Both the position numbers and the translations under genes were made by a program. The notes under the pieces are model-generated. The model ran no database searches and was not told the DNA's origin. It worked only from the letters and a program-made list of their open reading frames with translations. Shown here one piece after another: positions 1 through 9,924 of a DNA stretch of 64,000 nt; the stretch's first letter is position 1; each line of letters begins with the position of its first letter. Source of the DNA: Nostoc commune NIES-4072 (lineage in GTDB: Bacteria; Cyanobacteriota; Cyanobacteriia; Cyanobacteriales; Nostocaceae); contig NZ_BDUD01000002.1 of NCBI RefSeq assembly GCF_003113895.1, forward strand, positions 1 to 64,000, in the 5' to 3' direction.

Positions 1-20
1 AGTAAGTTTTTGAGAGAAAA

Positions 21-49
21 AAAGACCCAGATTAAATGCCTGGGTCTTT
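21..49 (-). terminator. Rho-independent terminator
   Basis: A 10-bp perfect stem (AAAGACCCAG pairing with CTGGGTCTTT) encloses a 9-nt loop. On the minus strand it is followed by a run of T residues (A-rich at 15-23 on the plus strand). It lies just after the stop of the minus-strand helicase remnant that ends at 61. Confidence 0.8.
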
Positions 50-60
50 GAGGTTGGGAA

Positions 61-1908
61 TCATCCCAAGATTTCAATCACAGCCGCTAGAATAGCTGGG
101 GCTTTGTCTGAAACCGGAATGAATACCCGCTTTTGCCAGTTGATGATCTCGGTGAAGCAACCCACAGCTAAGAGTCGCTCTGCCAGTGAGATAGCATTAA
201 CCAGTTCTATGCGAGGTTCATTAGCAACGAAAGACCGCCGCAGCGTAATTCCTCCTGGTAGTTGCTGTGTATATTTCTCGTTTAGTACCAGCTTCACAAG
301 TTCTTCAGGAGAAAGCAGCTGGTTCCTTAGTCCAAGTTGTTCGCGCACGGTTTGAATGTCATGAGCATTCACCACCCGACCGAGAATCTTTTGTCCATCG
401 CTGGTTTGCAGTCGGAATACTCGACTATTGTGCTGTGGTAGTATTTTCCAGATGGGTAGGAGAATACCAGTTACCAAATGTAGGGAATCGGTAGTGAACT
501 TGGGCAGTGCGTCTACTTCAATAGACCAAGCAGCAGCAAAGGTATCAGCCGAAACCTGCCGCCAAGTGGAAGATTCCAAGTCTTGGACTGGTAGGCGAGT
601 TTCTTTCTGTGGGCGAATCAGCAAAACTCTTGGGACAACTCCACCCTCAGAGTCGAATAGACTATGCGTTGGAATTGTTATCGCCGCACGACCTTTCTCA
701 TTCACCATGAATTGCCCTTGGTACTTGGCAGCAAACTCAACCATCTCAATATCCGTTTTGATGTTGTTCTTCTGAACTCGCTCAATTTTGAGGTAGTTGG
801 TGACGCTACCTGTGGCAGGGTGGGTGTAGACAGCTTCTTGGCTCAATACAGTAAAGCGTTCAGCCCGGAGTGTCTCTACACCCATCTCATAAACCCCTGC
901 CGCGATCGCTGCTTCAATCTGCTGACTTAGCAACAACTCAAAACGCTCGAAAATGATGTTTTGCATATCAATTCGTAGAGCCAACAGGCGATTGAGGAAT
1001 TGCCGCAATGGGGGCAAGTCGATTTTCATCCCGCCTTCGTGAGAGGTTAAGCACAGTCCAGTCATTTGCTCGAACTTTCCTAAAGGCACTTCATAAAATC
1101 GACCTTGGTATATTTGCCTGAATAACTCATACAGGGCGTGTTCTGCATAATTTGATTCCAGATTATCCTTAGCCTCAAATATTCCATTGCCACCCGTCTG
1201 CCGTTGACCACGAGTAAGAGCGCCCAAGCTATCCAGCCTTCGGGCAATGGTTGAGATAAAGCGGCGTTCACCGATGACGTTAATGGTAACAGGTCTGAAC
1301 ACGGGTGCTGATGCTTGGTTTGTACGATGCGATCGCCCAAGCCCTTGAATTGCGTTGTCTGCTCTCCAGCCGGCTTCTAAAAGATAGTGCGATCGCCGCC
1401 GCCGATTCATAGCGTTGAGGTCAGCGTGATAACTTCTGCCTGTCCCACCAGCGTCACTGAAGATGAGGATTTGTTTGTCTCCCTGCATAAATGCAGCAGT
1501 TTCAGCAATATTCGCCCCACTGCCCCGTGAATCAACGAACAAACGCCCCGAATCATCTTTCAGAACTCGCTTGCTACGACCTGTAACTTCAGCCACTTGC
1601 TTGTTACCGAAGTGCCATAGTAACTGCTCTAGGGGAGCAACGCGAAAAAGTGAGATCGGGGTTTAGTTCTCAATTACACCCCTATATTCTCAACAAAATC
1701 TGGTTTTTTAGTTGCGATCGCATCCTGAAACAAGCTATATACGTCCCAGATTTTAGCACCTCACAAAATCGCGTTGCTCCCCTGCTCTAGTGCGCCAGGG
1801 ATTGGATCAAGACATGCTAACTTATCGACTAAGGCATCTCTCAAGGCTACAGCTTCAATAGAGATAACTGGAGAGCCATCAGCGTCAAAGACTGGCTCTG
1901 AGCGTTAA
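61..1908 (-). pseudogene. Strawberry-notch/DarB-like helicase, C-terminal fragment (copy A)
   Basis: The product is closely similar, residue for residue, to the C-terminal part of the gene at 22556-25110 (shared stretches such as AEVTGRSKRVLK and GWRADNAIQGLGRSHRTNQ, the latter resembling a helicase motif VI). The frame continues upstream of a MITE at 1633 to about 1908, where similarity to the paralogue stops. The fragment therefore lacks the N-terminal domain and helicase core. Strawberry-notch family proteins are very large SF2-type helicases, often on phages and plasmids (P1 DarB is a relative). The MITE plus its 9-bp duplication adds 158 bp and shifts the frame. The C-terminus looks intact and a terminator follows. 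The family assignment is from recognition of the protein, not a search. Confidence 0.7.
1633..1781 (+). mobile_element. 149-bp MITE, copy 1 (with target duplication)
   Basis: It begins GGGAGCAACGCG and ends CGCGTTGCTCCC. The imperfect terminal repeat continues for about 24 bp (13 matches, an AAAA/TTTT swap, then GTGAG). A 9-bp direct repeat CTGCTCTAG flanks it (1624-1632 and 1782-1790). Inside are a second inverted repeat (AAAATCTGG/CCAGATTTT) around a central GCGATCGC. It has no coding capacity and interrupts the helicase remnant. Confidence 0.95.
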
Positions 1909-2006
1909 TTTCTATCTCATTAAGCAAATTTTAGTTTTAATACTTATTTAAAACCCATACAGTAGATGAAGCTACAGATTATTGATTTTGTTTGATAAAA
2001 TTCTGG

Positions 2007-4424
2007 TTAAGAATGTTTATCTTGCGAAGCAAACTCTAACAGTTTTTGCATTTCCAAAATATGTCTTTCGTTAAATCGAATTTTGGTCGATTTATGGCAA
2101 AGTTTAATATGTACTTCATATTCTACAGTGCCTCCGTCATTATAGGGACGAAATCTACGTATTTGTTGCAGTATATCTTCTTCAACTTCAACTGATCCAT
2201 GCTTGAACTTGGCGCAGCAATTAGGACACAAACATAAAACATTACCAGGACGGTCTATCCATCTAGCATTTGTGTAAGATACTATATAAAGTCCTTCAAA
2301 ATAAGGATAACCATCTTGTTTTGGAAATGTTACTTCACAAATTTGACATTGCCCATCATACAGTTGTTTTAGGAAACCTCTTATTGTCTCAGTATTTTTA
2401 GATTCCCATCGAGTTGTTGGAATTTTCTTAAAACGTTCAACTTTTAGTGGTTCTTCTTTTTGAGCATCCCGAATTTCATTTATAATTTTATCGCCTCTTG
2501 CTTTAGGATTAGGTATTGGAATTAATAAAATATCATTATCTAGTGACTTAAATTCTTTTTCCCCGGGTTGATTAAATGCTGCCTGAAAAGCAGTAACATA
2601 ATCAAACTCAGTATTATTCTGGTTTGGCTCAAAGTCTAATTCATATTCTTCTAAATTAGATTGTTGAGATTTTCTGTTTAAATCATCAATTATCTTTTTA
2701 AATTGAGGTAATTTATCTAAATTAGAAATCATAAATTCTAAATCTTCTAATTTAATATTTTTCTTAAATTGTTTAGATAACAATTTTGCTATTTTTTGAG
2801 AAGTTTCAGTTGGTTTTAATTTTAGGGTATTAGCCAATTTGCTATTTTTTAAAAAGTCATCATTTAGGTCATCAATAGATAATTCACATGGTTTAAAAAA
2901 AACATTATTTTTATTGGGTAGCCATTGATATTTACAAGCAATTATTCCCATTTTTGAATATTGTGTGCAGAGAGGTTGAGAGTTAGTAAACTTTTGATTT
3001 GTAGATTTTTCAACCTCACCATTTATATGTTGATAATTGGGTAGTAATAAATCGTTCCACACAAAAAGAGCTTTGCCGTAAGATGGATTAGTTTTCAAAG
3101 CAAATTCTAGCCCATCTATTTCACAGTCAGGATCAAAGCCATTAAGCCCACGCTGATAATTCCTTGCTTTATTAGAAATAATAATATTTCCTTTACTATC
3201 AGATTTTTTGCAAAATACTTTTACTTTCTCGCTAACCCCTAAAATCTCAAACTGTTCTTTTTCTGGAAATGATTCATCAAGAAACCAAACATTTGGATTA
3301 CCTTTGAAATATATTTCCAGGTTAGAAGAGCGAAAATATATTATTTCTCCAGTCTTATTGCCAGGATACCTATATTCTATTTTACCCGTTGTTATATTAA
3401 GAGAGCGAATAAATGGAGTTTCTTTAAGTTGATTTATTAAATATTTTCTTTTTTCTTGGGTAGCACTCGACAATGCAGTGAACTTCAAAGCCTGAATAAT
3501 TTTATCAATATTCTTTTGATGCTGAATTTTGTCATGAATATCAATATTCTTTTGTTTGTATTTTGGAATAGTTTTTTCGACAACTTCAGCAAAAATATCT
3601 GGCTCTGAAAATCCTAATACTTGTAAGAAGTATTTAACATCTTTACCAAAAAACTTATTCTGTAAAATATTAATTTTTACAATAGGGAACTCTGTCTCTT
3701 CACCTGAAGACAATGGAATATAAGCGTTCGGCAAACCATCTTGTCCAAAAGGTGCTACGTGTTTATTATTTTGTAAGCGGATAAAAGGTTTGTTACGTAA
3801 TATACCATCACTCCGCCAAAGAGCTTCTTGTTTAATAAGGAAAGCATAAAAACAGGCTATCCATTCATCTGATTGAATGTTAATAAAGTTTTCAGTAAAT
3901 TTTCGCCCAAAATCTTCTGGTTCAACTTCTTGAATTTTTAGTTCTTCAGTCAGATATCGGTAAATCTCAGGAGTTTTTCCTTGAGTAATTTCATCAGAAA
4001 CCCATGTGTAAGTGCTACCATACAGTTGTTGTAATTGATTTTCTAAAATTAGTTGGCGGAAATCTTTGCTTCTGGCTAACTTTGCTTGTGTTGCTGAAAC
4101 AAATCTACCTTTTTCATCATTTTGCTTAGTTCCTTCAAGGATATTGCAAATACCACGAACGTCAGGTTCATCAAACGGCTTTCCGAAGTGACTTACTTCC
4201 AAACGATCATTATAAAGCCGAAATGTAAGGCTTTTAGGAAGCTCGCTATCTGGGTCATTTTGATGTCGGCGTGAAAGTGCATCTTCGGTATTTTGAATTA
4301 TTTCATCAATAAAGTGGGTTTGGTCATTATAAAGTACTCTAGCTAAAAACTCTCCAATTTTGTTTAAAGTTTCAGCAGTCCCATTAATATTATCGTCTTT
4401 AATTTTTGTATAGTCGCTAACCAT
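2007..4424 (-). CDS. Sacsin/HSP90-like (GHKL-type) protein with C-terminal HNH-like zinc domain
   Basis: An 805-aa protein. Residues about 30-90 resemble the ATP-binding N-box and following loop of sacsin-like GHKL proteins (FIDEIIQNTEDA, then FGKPFDEPDVRGICNI and EGTK). The usual GxFGxGFKS motif is not present. The sequence passes straight into a segment that in relatives lies much further on (FVSATQAKLARSKD), so an internal in-frame deletion is inferred. The last 120 residues carry CQIC...CPNCCAKFKHG, spaced like an HNH/zinc-ribbon nuclease domain, although the usual histidine before the second CxxC is not evident. The ATG follows directly on the stop codon of the helicase gene, so the pair is probably translationally coupled. 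Likely role: effector of an anti-phage or DNA-processing pair. This is inference, and the protein may be inactive. Confidence 0.6.
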   Translation of the reverse strand: MVSDYTKIKDDNINGTAETLNKIGEFLARVLYNDQTHFIDEIIQNTEDALSRRHQNDPDSELPKSLTFRLYNDRLEVSHFGKPFDEPDVRGICNILEGTKQNDEKGRFVSATQAKLARSKDFRQLILENQLQQLYGSTYTWVSDEITQGKTPEIYRYLTEELKIQEVEPEDFGRKFTENFINIQSDEWIACFYAFLIKQEALWRSDGILRNKPFIRLQNNKHVAPFGQDGLPNAYIPLSSGEETEFPIVKINILQNKFFGKDVKYFLQVLGFSEPDIFAEVVEKTIPKYKQKNIDIHDKIQHQKNIDKIIQALKFTALSSATQEKRKYLINQLKETPFIRSLNITTGKIEYRYPGNKTGEIIYFRSSNLEIYFKGNPNVWFLDESFPEKEQFEILGVSEKVKVFCKKSDSKGNIIISNKARNYQRGLNGFDPDCEIDGLEFALKTNPSYGKALFVWNDLLLPNYQHINGEVEKSTNQKFTNSQPLCTQYSKMGIIACKYQWLPNKNNVFFKPCELSIDDLNDDFLKNSKLANTLKLKPTETSQKIAKLLSKQFKKNIKLEDLEFMISNLDKLPQFKKIIDDLNRKSQQSNLEEYELDFEPNQNNTEFDYVTAFQAAFNQPGEKEFKSLDNDILLIPIPNPKARGDKIINEIRDAQKEEPLKVERFKKIPTTRWESKNTETIRGFLKQLYDGQCQICEVTFPKQDGYPYFEGLYIVSYTNARWIDRPGNVLCLCPNCCAKFKHGSVEVEEDILQQIRRFRPYNDGGTVEYEVHIKLCHKSTKIRFNERHILEMQKLLEFASQDKHS

Positions 4425-7202
4425 TTAGTTTTTACCTTTTATTATTAAAATTCCCACAGCAAGCCTCTGACTTATAATGTCTGCTTCACGACGATTCTCT
4501 AAATTTTGCCGCTTAGTTTCATAATCTCGTTGAATGCGTGATTGCTCTGACTCTTTCATCCGAATAATCCGCTCATCCTTCGCTTGATTGAGTTCAGTTT
4601 CCACACGTTGAAGGCGATTTTGATAATAAGCATCAAGACTAGCCAGTTTGCGATTAAATAGCGCATTATTTCTTTCTCGCAATTCATTGAGTTCTGTTAA
4701 ACGGTACTGGTGTACAGTCTCATCTAGTTGTTGAATGCTGGAATCGATTAAAGATGGCGGGAAGCTGACATACTCTGCTGGCTGTACAGCGTGGCTCAAC
4801 AAGCGCACCAACGCTGCTGACGTTTCAGGTGCAAGACATGAATTATCAATATTCCAAGCTTTTCCCACTAGCCGCACTTCTGGACGCACAGCAACTGTTT
4901 CCCAAAGGTCGCAAACAAAAAAGTACCGTCCTCTTGGCACTGTATTATCATGAATTGCAACCTGCGTAACAAGCGGCTCATCTATGCTTGCTAAATAAGC
5001 GATCGCTACCCGCGCTAAAGGATGAATAGGCGTAATAAATGGAATGTCTCTATGTTCGAGAGCTATTTGCTGGTCAAACGTGAGTTGCCAATGCGGATCA
5101 TTACTTTCCAGCCAACGTATAAAAGCAATTGTGGAACGGTCTAATTGTTTGAGAGAACGTACTTTTTTAAGCAGATCCCCGCGTCCATTTTTATTCAGGC
5201 GTAGTCGATAGATTTCTGAATGACGACTATCAACAGTCAATTGCCCTTCTAATGTCGGTTGTTCCAAAAATATTTCAATCAGCTGACGTAGATCATCAGA
5301 GGAAACAAATTTGTCTTCAGCAACTAGGGTGTCAACATCTGAAGTAAATCCCTCATCAAGTCCTAACAATGACCCACCTTCTTCTTCCAGCCGATTTTGT
5401 TCAGCTGCTAGACGGAGTGCATTGTCTGCCATTTGCTGTGCTTTCTGTTCAGCTTGTTCAGAGCTAAGATTGGGGTCAAGTGCTAAACGAGTTAAGTCTT
5501 GCACAACATCCCCTAATACTTCCTCCAAATCCCCTATTGTGTCTTGAAAGATGCCTAAGCGTTCAAAGCAACGGAAGAAGATGCCCTCTTCAACAGTGCC
5601 TGGAGTAACAAAATTAAATATCAGTACCTTTTCGCTTTGCTGACCAAAACGGTCGATCCGTCCAATACGTTGTTCAATCCGCATTGGATTCCAAGGGATG
5701 TCGTAATTTACCAGGCGATCGCAAAATTCATAATCTAATCCTTCACAACCTACCTCAGAAGATAAAAGAATATCGAGCGCATCCGGGTCATCACTAGGTA
5801 AGCGGAAACGCTCTCTTAACCTTTCTCTTGTTGCATCTTCAACCTTTCCAGTTATTACCTCTACTCTGTAACTAGCTGCTTGCAAGTGTTTTTGCAGATA
5901 AGCCAATGTATGCAAAAAGAAAGAAAAAATCAGTACTTTGCCAGAACCTTTACCTAGTAGTGTTTCCTCAATTATTTTTAATAATTGCTCTAACTTCGGG
6001 TCATTTGGAGGTAAAGCAATAGCTAACTTACGCAGATTCTTAGCTTTTTCTAGTAAATCAGGGATAAGTTTAGTATCCTCATCCTCTATTTCAATGTTGT
6101 CACTAATATCGGAAAGGGCAATTTTGCCAGTTTGAATGAATTTATTGAGTGTAGGTACAAGAGCTGGTAAACAACTAGCTGCTTGACGCTCTAAAGTATC
6201 AGTGATCAGCCTTATCACCTGTTCTTCATAGTCTAGAGAGAGCATTTCTCGACGAAATTCAATCAATGCTTGATAAAACTCTTCTTGTTCTGGTGTGAAC
6301 GGTACAGAAATAGTGTGTGGTTCACGAATCGTAAATTTTCCAATATCTCTCCTACGAGTACGATTCATTACATGAGCCAGTAAATGCACCTCTTCTAAAT
6401 CCCGCAAACAATTGATCCGATCTGCATCAGTTAATGTTGCACGTTCCTGAAATTTATGATACCAATCTAAAAATCTAGGATCTTGGCTTAGTACTTGCTT
6501 ACCCCAGCTTGTTGTTGCAGCATCTCGTAATGCTTGGAATGCTAAAGTTTGCCAAGTACTTTGGAATCTGCAACTGCGAATATGCCGAATGGCTTGGTTG
6601 AGATGCTGATTAGGTTGCACCATCTCGTTGAAAACTGTCTCATCAATAAACAGGTCTGGACGTAACAGATTAAGTAATGTGTAGAGGTTGCGATTGCCAA
6701 GATGTAGCGGTGTCGCGGAGAGAAAAATTACAGCTTCACTGATTTCGCAAAGGAATTTCACTACCTCATGAGAACTAGTTCCTGGATTCCTAACATGATG
6801 TGCCTCGTCCACAATAACCAAGCTAAAGTGGGGCGATGGTTTAAGAGTCATTAATCCAGGACTAGAGCGGCGACCTTTCGTTCCCTTGCAATATTTATCA
6901 ATTCTTAGAAGTTCTAGGTGGACTATGGCACGCGAATACTGTGGAGGCCAAACTCCATCTAAATTGGTTTCTCCCAAACAGTAGGAAAGAGTTTCTGAAG
7001 TCAGTGGTCGAAACTCTTCATCGAAACGGCGCATTTCCACTTGCCATTTAGAAACGAGAGCTTTAGGACAAACGATCAGAATGTTGTCTAACTGTTGACG
7101 GGTTTGGAGTTCCCGTAATATTAAACCAGCTTCAATAGTTTTCCCCACACCAACTTCATCGGCAATTAATAACCGAGGCTGGTCAGCACGCAAAAAACGC
7201 AA
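4425..7202 (-). CDS. SNF2-family DEAD/DEAH helicase, 5' truncated
   Basis: A 925-aa frame with all the main SF2/SNF2 motifs: Walker A DEVGVGKTIEAG near the N-terminus, DEAH in VIVDEAHHVRN, motif III SATPLH, then the C-terminal lobe with SSEVGCEGLDYE and motif VI RIEQRIGRIDRFGQ. The last 100 residues are a charged coiled coil. The only start here is a TTG directly before Walker A. The same frame stays open to 7358 and encodes further family-like sequence (ARLSHPQIDNLYALQSARIK), but has no ATG and meets a TAA at 7359-7361. The 5' end is therefore probably lost, with the HTH gene at 7264-7596 joined over it in another frame. It forms a tight operon with the GHKL/HNH gene. Candidate defence helicase; function unproven. 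Confidence 0.75.
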   Translation of the reverse strand: MRFLRADQPRLLIADEVGVGKTIEAGLILRELQTRQQLDNILIVCPKALVSKWQVEMRRFDEEFRPLTSETLSYCLGETNLDGVWPPQYSRAIVHLELLRIDKYCKGTKGRRSSPGLMTLKPSPHFSLVIVDEAHHVRNPGTSSHEVVKFLCEISEAVIFLSATPLHLGNRNLYTLLNLLRPDLFIDETVFNEMVQPNQHLNQAIRHIRSCRFQSTWQTLAFQALRDAATTSWGKQVLSQDPRFLDWYHKFQERATLTDADRINCLRDLEEVHLLAHVMNRTRRRDIGKFTIREPHTISVPFTPEQEEFYQALIEFRREMLSLDYEEQVIRLITDTLERQAASCLPALVPTLNKFIQTGKIALSDISDNIEIEDEDTKLIPDLLEKAKNLRKLAIALPPNDPKLEQLLKIIEETLLGKGSGKVLIFSFFLHTLAYLQKHLQAASYRVEVITGKVEDATRERLRERFRLPSDDPDALDILLSSEVGCEGLDYEFCDRLVNYDIPWNPMRIEQRIGRIDRFGQQSEKVLIFNFVTPGTVEEGIFFRCFERLGIFQDTIGDLEEVLGDVVQDLTRLALDPNLSSEQAEQKAQQMADNALRLAAEQNRLEEEGGSLLGLDEGFTSDVDTLVAEDKFVSSDDLRQLIEIFLEQPTLEGQLTVDSRHSEIYRLRLNKNGRGDLLKKVRSLKQLDRSTIAFIRWLESNDPHWQLTFDQQIALEHRDIPFITPIHPLARVAIAYLASIDEPLVTQVAIHDNTVPRGRYFFVCDLWETVAVRPEVRLVGKAWNIDNSCLAPETSAALVRLLSHAVQPAEYVSFPPSLIDSSIQQLDETVHQYRLTELNELRERNNALFNRKLASLDAYYQNRLQRVETELNQAKDERIIRMKESEQSRIQRDYETKRQNLENRREADIISQRLAVGILIIKGKN

Positions 7203-7263
7203 TAAAGGTTTGAACTGAAAGGGTATAAACTTGATGCGTGCTGATTGGAGGGCATAGAGATTA

Positions 7264-7596
7264 TCAATTTGTGGATGAGAAAGCCTTGCTGCTGTTAATC
7301 TGGCACGAAATTCTTGTACACTCAGCCATACGCCGAATAGCTTTGAGCCATCCTCGTTTTACCCATTTAGCTACAGTACAGGGGTTCAACGAAAGAGCTT
7401 GAGCAATTTGGCTACAACTATAATTGTCGAGAGTGGGACGTGCAGAATAACCCAACGCATAGAGCTTTTTATGAACAGCTAAAGTTGTGCGATGATAGCC
7501 TCGTCTTCTAAGTCTGTATGCTATCTGTTTAGGTGTGTAAGCTTCAGACATTTCATCAAGAATTTCTAATTCTTGAGGAGTCCATTTTTTCTTCAT
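7264..7596 (-). CDS. HTH DNA-binding protein, C-terminus out of frame
   Basis: A 110-aa protein with an N-terminal Myb/SANT-like segment (WTPQELEILDEM...) and a second helix-turn-helix near residues 55-85 (SCSQIAQALSLNPCTVAKWV). From about residue 90 the DNA also encodes, in another frame, the N-terminal part of the SNF2 helicase, so the last 20 residues are probably not native. Either a junction or an indel near 7340 fused the two genes. Probably a transcriptional regulator fragment. Confidence 0.55.
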   Translation of the reverse strand: MKKKWTPQELEILDEMSEAYTPKQIAYRLRRRGYHRTTLAVHKKLYALGYSARPTLDNYSCSQIAQALSLNPCTVAKWVKRGWLKAIRRMAECTRISCQINSSKAFSSTN

Positions 7597-7642
7597 TTGT
7601 TAACCTCCAGAATTGCTGAGAAAAATATTTAGGGAAACTAAT

Positions 7643-7972
7643 TTATTGGTGAGGTGTTTTTTCTAGCAGTTTGTACCTGTCCCAATTCTTGGGGTTATGA
7701 GGCGATGACCTTGCTTGCTCAATCTCCCAGTTTTGAGAAGTAATATCAAATAGTTCAATTGCAGCATCAAACCCGCATTGTAAAAACCTGGTGCATGATT
7801 CTTCAGACCATAGAATTGATTCAACAATTGCAGTCAAAAGCTTGAGATTAGTTTCAGTTGCCGCTCCTTCTCTTTGGAGCCATTCAATTGTTTCAAGCAG
7901 TTCTTTTTTAGAAGATGCCGCAGTAGATGATGGTAGTGCAGCGATGGGCATAGAACCTGTTAGTTGTTTCAT
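7643..7972 (-). CDS. Hypothetical protein
   Basis: 109 aa, not recognised. It is mainly helical, with a Ser/Ala-rich N-terminal stretch and no membrane segment or known motif. Its ATG overlaps the end of the next upstream gene (stop at 7969) by 4 bases, so the two are cotranscribed. It belongs to a minus-strand run of small plasmid genes from 9.6 to 7.6 kb. Confidence 0.6.
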   Translation of the reverse strand: MKQLTGSMPIAALPSSTAASSKKELLETIEWLQREGAATETNLKLLTAIVESILWSEESCTRFLQCGFDAAIELFDITSQNWEIEQARSSPHNPKNWDRYKLLEKTPHQ

Positions 7973-8238
7973 AAATCCTCCAATTCCCTAACACCCGAAT
8001 CAGTTGCCACCTTCTTTTGAGATTTGGCTTTACTGATTTGAAATTCCGACGCTTTAATTACTGGCATTGCAGCAACTTTGACTGCTGCTTTAGCTTGGTG
8101 GTAAAGGAATTGAACTACGCCCGAAGCATCTTCTTCATCTTCCACTTGCGCCCAGAGAGAACAGCCTACTTCGAGAGATTCGTAGTTTCCTAAGTTGAAT
8201 TTTCTTGAATAATTAATTGAGACAGTACCGATTTTCAT
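7969..8238 (-). CDS. Hypothetical protein
   Basis: 89 aa. The N-terminal 50 residues look like a beta-strand-rich domain (KIGTVSINYSRKFNLG...) followed by a Lys/Ala-rich helix. The family is not recognised. Proteins starting this way are common beside plasmid replication genes in filamentous cyanobacteria (recollection, not a search). It overlaps the downstream gene by 4 bases. Confidence 0.6.
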   Translation of the reverse strand: MKIGTVSINYSRKFNLGNYESLEVGCSLWAQVEDEEDASGVVQFLYHQAKAAVKVAAMPVIKASEFQISKAKSQKKVATDSGVRELEDL

Positions 8239-8303
8239 GGAGTGATTTTGTTGCTAATTGATGTAGTGGCGACTCTTGAGCGAATCGCCTTTATAATGCT
8301 TAA

Positions 8304-9065
8304 TTACCGTTTGTTACCTTGTGGCAATACTTGTTGATTTTGAGCTTGTAAAGATGCTCTTGCCTCTGCTTCCGAAACAGCCGGTAATGCAGGCGCGGTA
8401 ACAATCGCGTTTGATGCCCAGCGTTCGTAAGTCTCGTTAGTCACCCAGTGCAATGTCGCCCCTGATTCTGCACCAGAGCGAATCATCTCGGCTGCAACGA
8501 GAGCATCATGCTCAAAATCAGATTGTGGGTTGCGGTAAGACCACTGAATGAACCAATACGTTCCCAACGCACCTTCTACCTTCTGGAACTCGGCGCAGAA
8601 GATGTAGTTTTTGAGGACAGATGCGATCGCGGCGTAGCAGAATTCTTTCGGATCTCCGGGCATTCCATCCTCACACCATTGTTGGAAAGCACGATGAGCG
8701 AAATGGTTGTACAGTCCAGCAAATGAATCCTTACTCCGGCGGTGCATCAGAAAACTTAAAAGCATGGACGCTGGCCCTTTAAACTGATCCTTGAGTCCGC
8801 CTGTCACTGGAATCACCCACAATTCGGTAAATGGTTCATTGGTGAAGTTCTCGTTGATTGTGAGTAGACGGTCAGGGCGAGAGATTGCGATCGCAAAGTC
8901 TGCCTTACTTCCCTTGAGATATCCCCCCGCTTGTGCTTCTAAAATCGTCAGTTTCGGGGGGCAATCAAGAAGGAATTGCCCGTATTCTTTAGCACAGTTA
9001 GCTTGTAGTTTTGGTTGACTGGGTGGGATGAGAAAAACGCTGTTGTTGATTTTGATAGTTTCCAT
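8304..9065 (-). CDS. Hypothetical plasmid protein
   Basis: 253 aa, soluble and Trp/Phe-rich in the middle (FAHRAFQQWCEDGMPGDP). No catalytic motif or membrane span is visible. The tail (about 20 residues) is Gln/Ala-rich and probably disordered. Function unknown. It sits in a same-strand cluster with other small genes, 44 bases downstream of the gene ending at 9110. Confidence 0.6.
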   Translation of the reverse strand: METIKINNSVFLIPPSQPKLQANCAKEYGQFLLDCPPKLTILEAQAGGYLKGSKADFAIAISRPDRLLTINENFTNEPFTELWVIPVTGGLKDQFKGPASMLLSFLMHRRSKDSFAGLYNHFAHRAFQQWCEDGMPGDPKEFCYAAIASVLKNYIFCAEFQKVEGALGTYWFIQWSYRNPQSDFEHDALVAAEMIRSGAESGATLHWVTNETYERWASNAIVTAPALPAVSEAEARASLQAQNQQVLPQGNKR

Positions 9066-9109
9066 GTGTGCAAAGTGATGGCTGTGTTTGTTTGAATGAG
9101 TTAATGGAC

Positions 9110-9325
9110 TTAGTTAGTCGGCAATTTGTCAGAATCTTGTGTGATTGTCAGTAAAAAACCGTGTTTGGTATTCTGCACTCGTACTAGTTCTCTATCGAGT
9201 AATGATTGGATTACTGCTCGTGAGAAATTAATGCTGTGTAAAGGAGCAGAACCACCATAGCGGCGCAAGAAAAGCAGCAAGCTAGCAGCCGTGAGGTCAG
9301 AGCAGTTTTTGGGCGATTTAGCCAT
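9110..9325 (-). CDS. Small winged-helix-like hypothetical protein
   Basis: 71 aa. It is paralogous to the protein at 28610-28810. Both contain a pattern like LRRYGGSAPLHSINFS followed by xVIQSLLxxxxVxVxNTxxGF, which reads as a helix-turn-helix plus a beta wing. Its start overlaps the gene at 9318-9644 by 8 bases, so it is probably translationally coupled. A DNA-binding role is inference only. Confidence 0.6.
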   Translation of the reverse strand: MAKSPKNCSDLTAASLLLFLRRYGGSAPLHSINFSRAVIQSLLDRELVRVQNTKHGFLLTITQDSDKLPTN

Positions 9326-9644
9326 CAGCTAGACCTCCAGGAATTGCTTTTAATTCGTACTTAAGCAGTTCAAGTTGGCGTAGACATTTTTCTATTTCAG
9401 CTTGAATTTCTGCTCTCAATTCCTGTGGTGTCAGTAATTTAATTTCGTTCTCTAAGTGATTTCCTTCATCAATAGAATTAATATCAGGCATGACGATGTA
9501 CCGCCAGCCTTCGCCATATTCGTATGCTAAAAGACTATCGCTTGGGTAATACTTGATGCCGATAATCAGTCCTTGTTCTGCACGTTGTCTCAAGGTGAAA
9601 CAGGGGTATTTCCAACCGTGTGGAATGGTGATTGTTGGTTGCAT
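9318..9644 (-). CDS. Hypothetical protein, paralogue of 26550-26861
   Basis: 108 aa. The N-terminal half has the pattern IPxxWxxPxxxLxQRxxQGxIxGIxYYPxxxLL, shared with the product of 26550-26861. The C-terminal half is a helix with a shared LTPxELRxELQAEIE segment. The family is unknown to me. Its presence with a winged-helix-like partner at both loci suggests a duplicated small-gene cassette. Confidence 0.6.
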   Translation of the reverse strand: MQPTITIPHGWKYPCFTLRQRAEQGLIIGIKYYPSDSLLAYEYGEGWRYIVMPDINSIDEGNHLENEIKLLTPQELRAEIQAEIEKCLRQLELLKYELKAIPGGLADG

Positions 9645-9665
9645 GGTTGTAATTGGTGAAGTTAA

Positions 9666-9923
9666 CTATGCTGCTATGGCTTTATCTGTAACTCTGGATT
9701 TCTTTGCTACTTTCATGAAGTCATCCAACCCAACTGCTGCTTCTGCTGCTTGAGCATACCGAATCTGATCCATAGCGTTAGACCAGTGGGTGATGTGCTG
9801 AAATATCACCCCAATCATTGAATGACCTTTATAGACCCGATAATTCCTGGGGCAGGCTCCATTGACGTAAACGAGTGTGTAACCAGGGATTTCGATAATC
9901 TCTGCATTTGGGTCTGTTGCAAG
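9666..9923 (-). pseudogene. 5'-truncated hypothetical gene
   Basis: An open frame without a start reads LATDPNAEIIEIPGYTLVYV and then continues in frame to ...VTDKAIAA and a TAG at 9666. The upstream end meets the hsdS fragment at about 9924 on the other strand, so the N-terminus was lost at that junction. The family is not recognised. Confidence 0.45.
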
Positions 9924-9924
9924 A

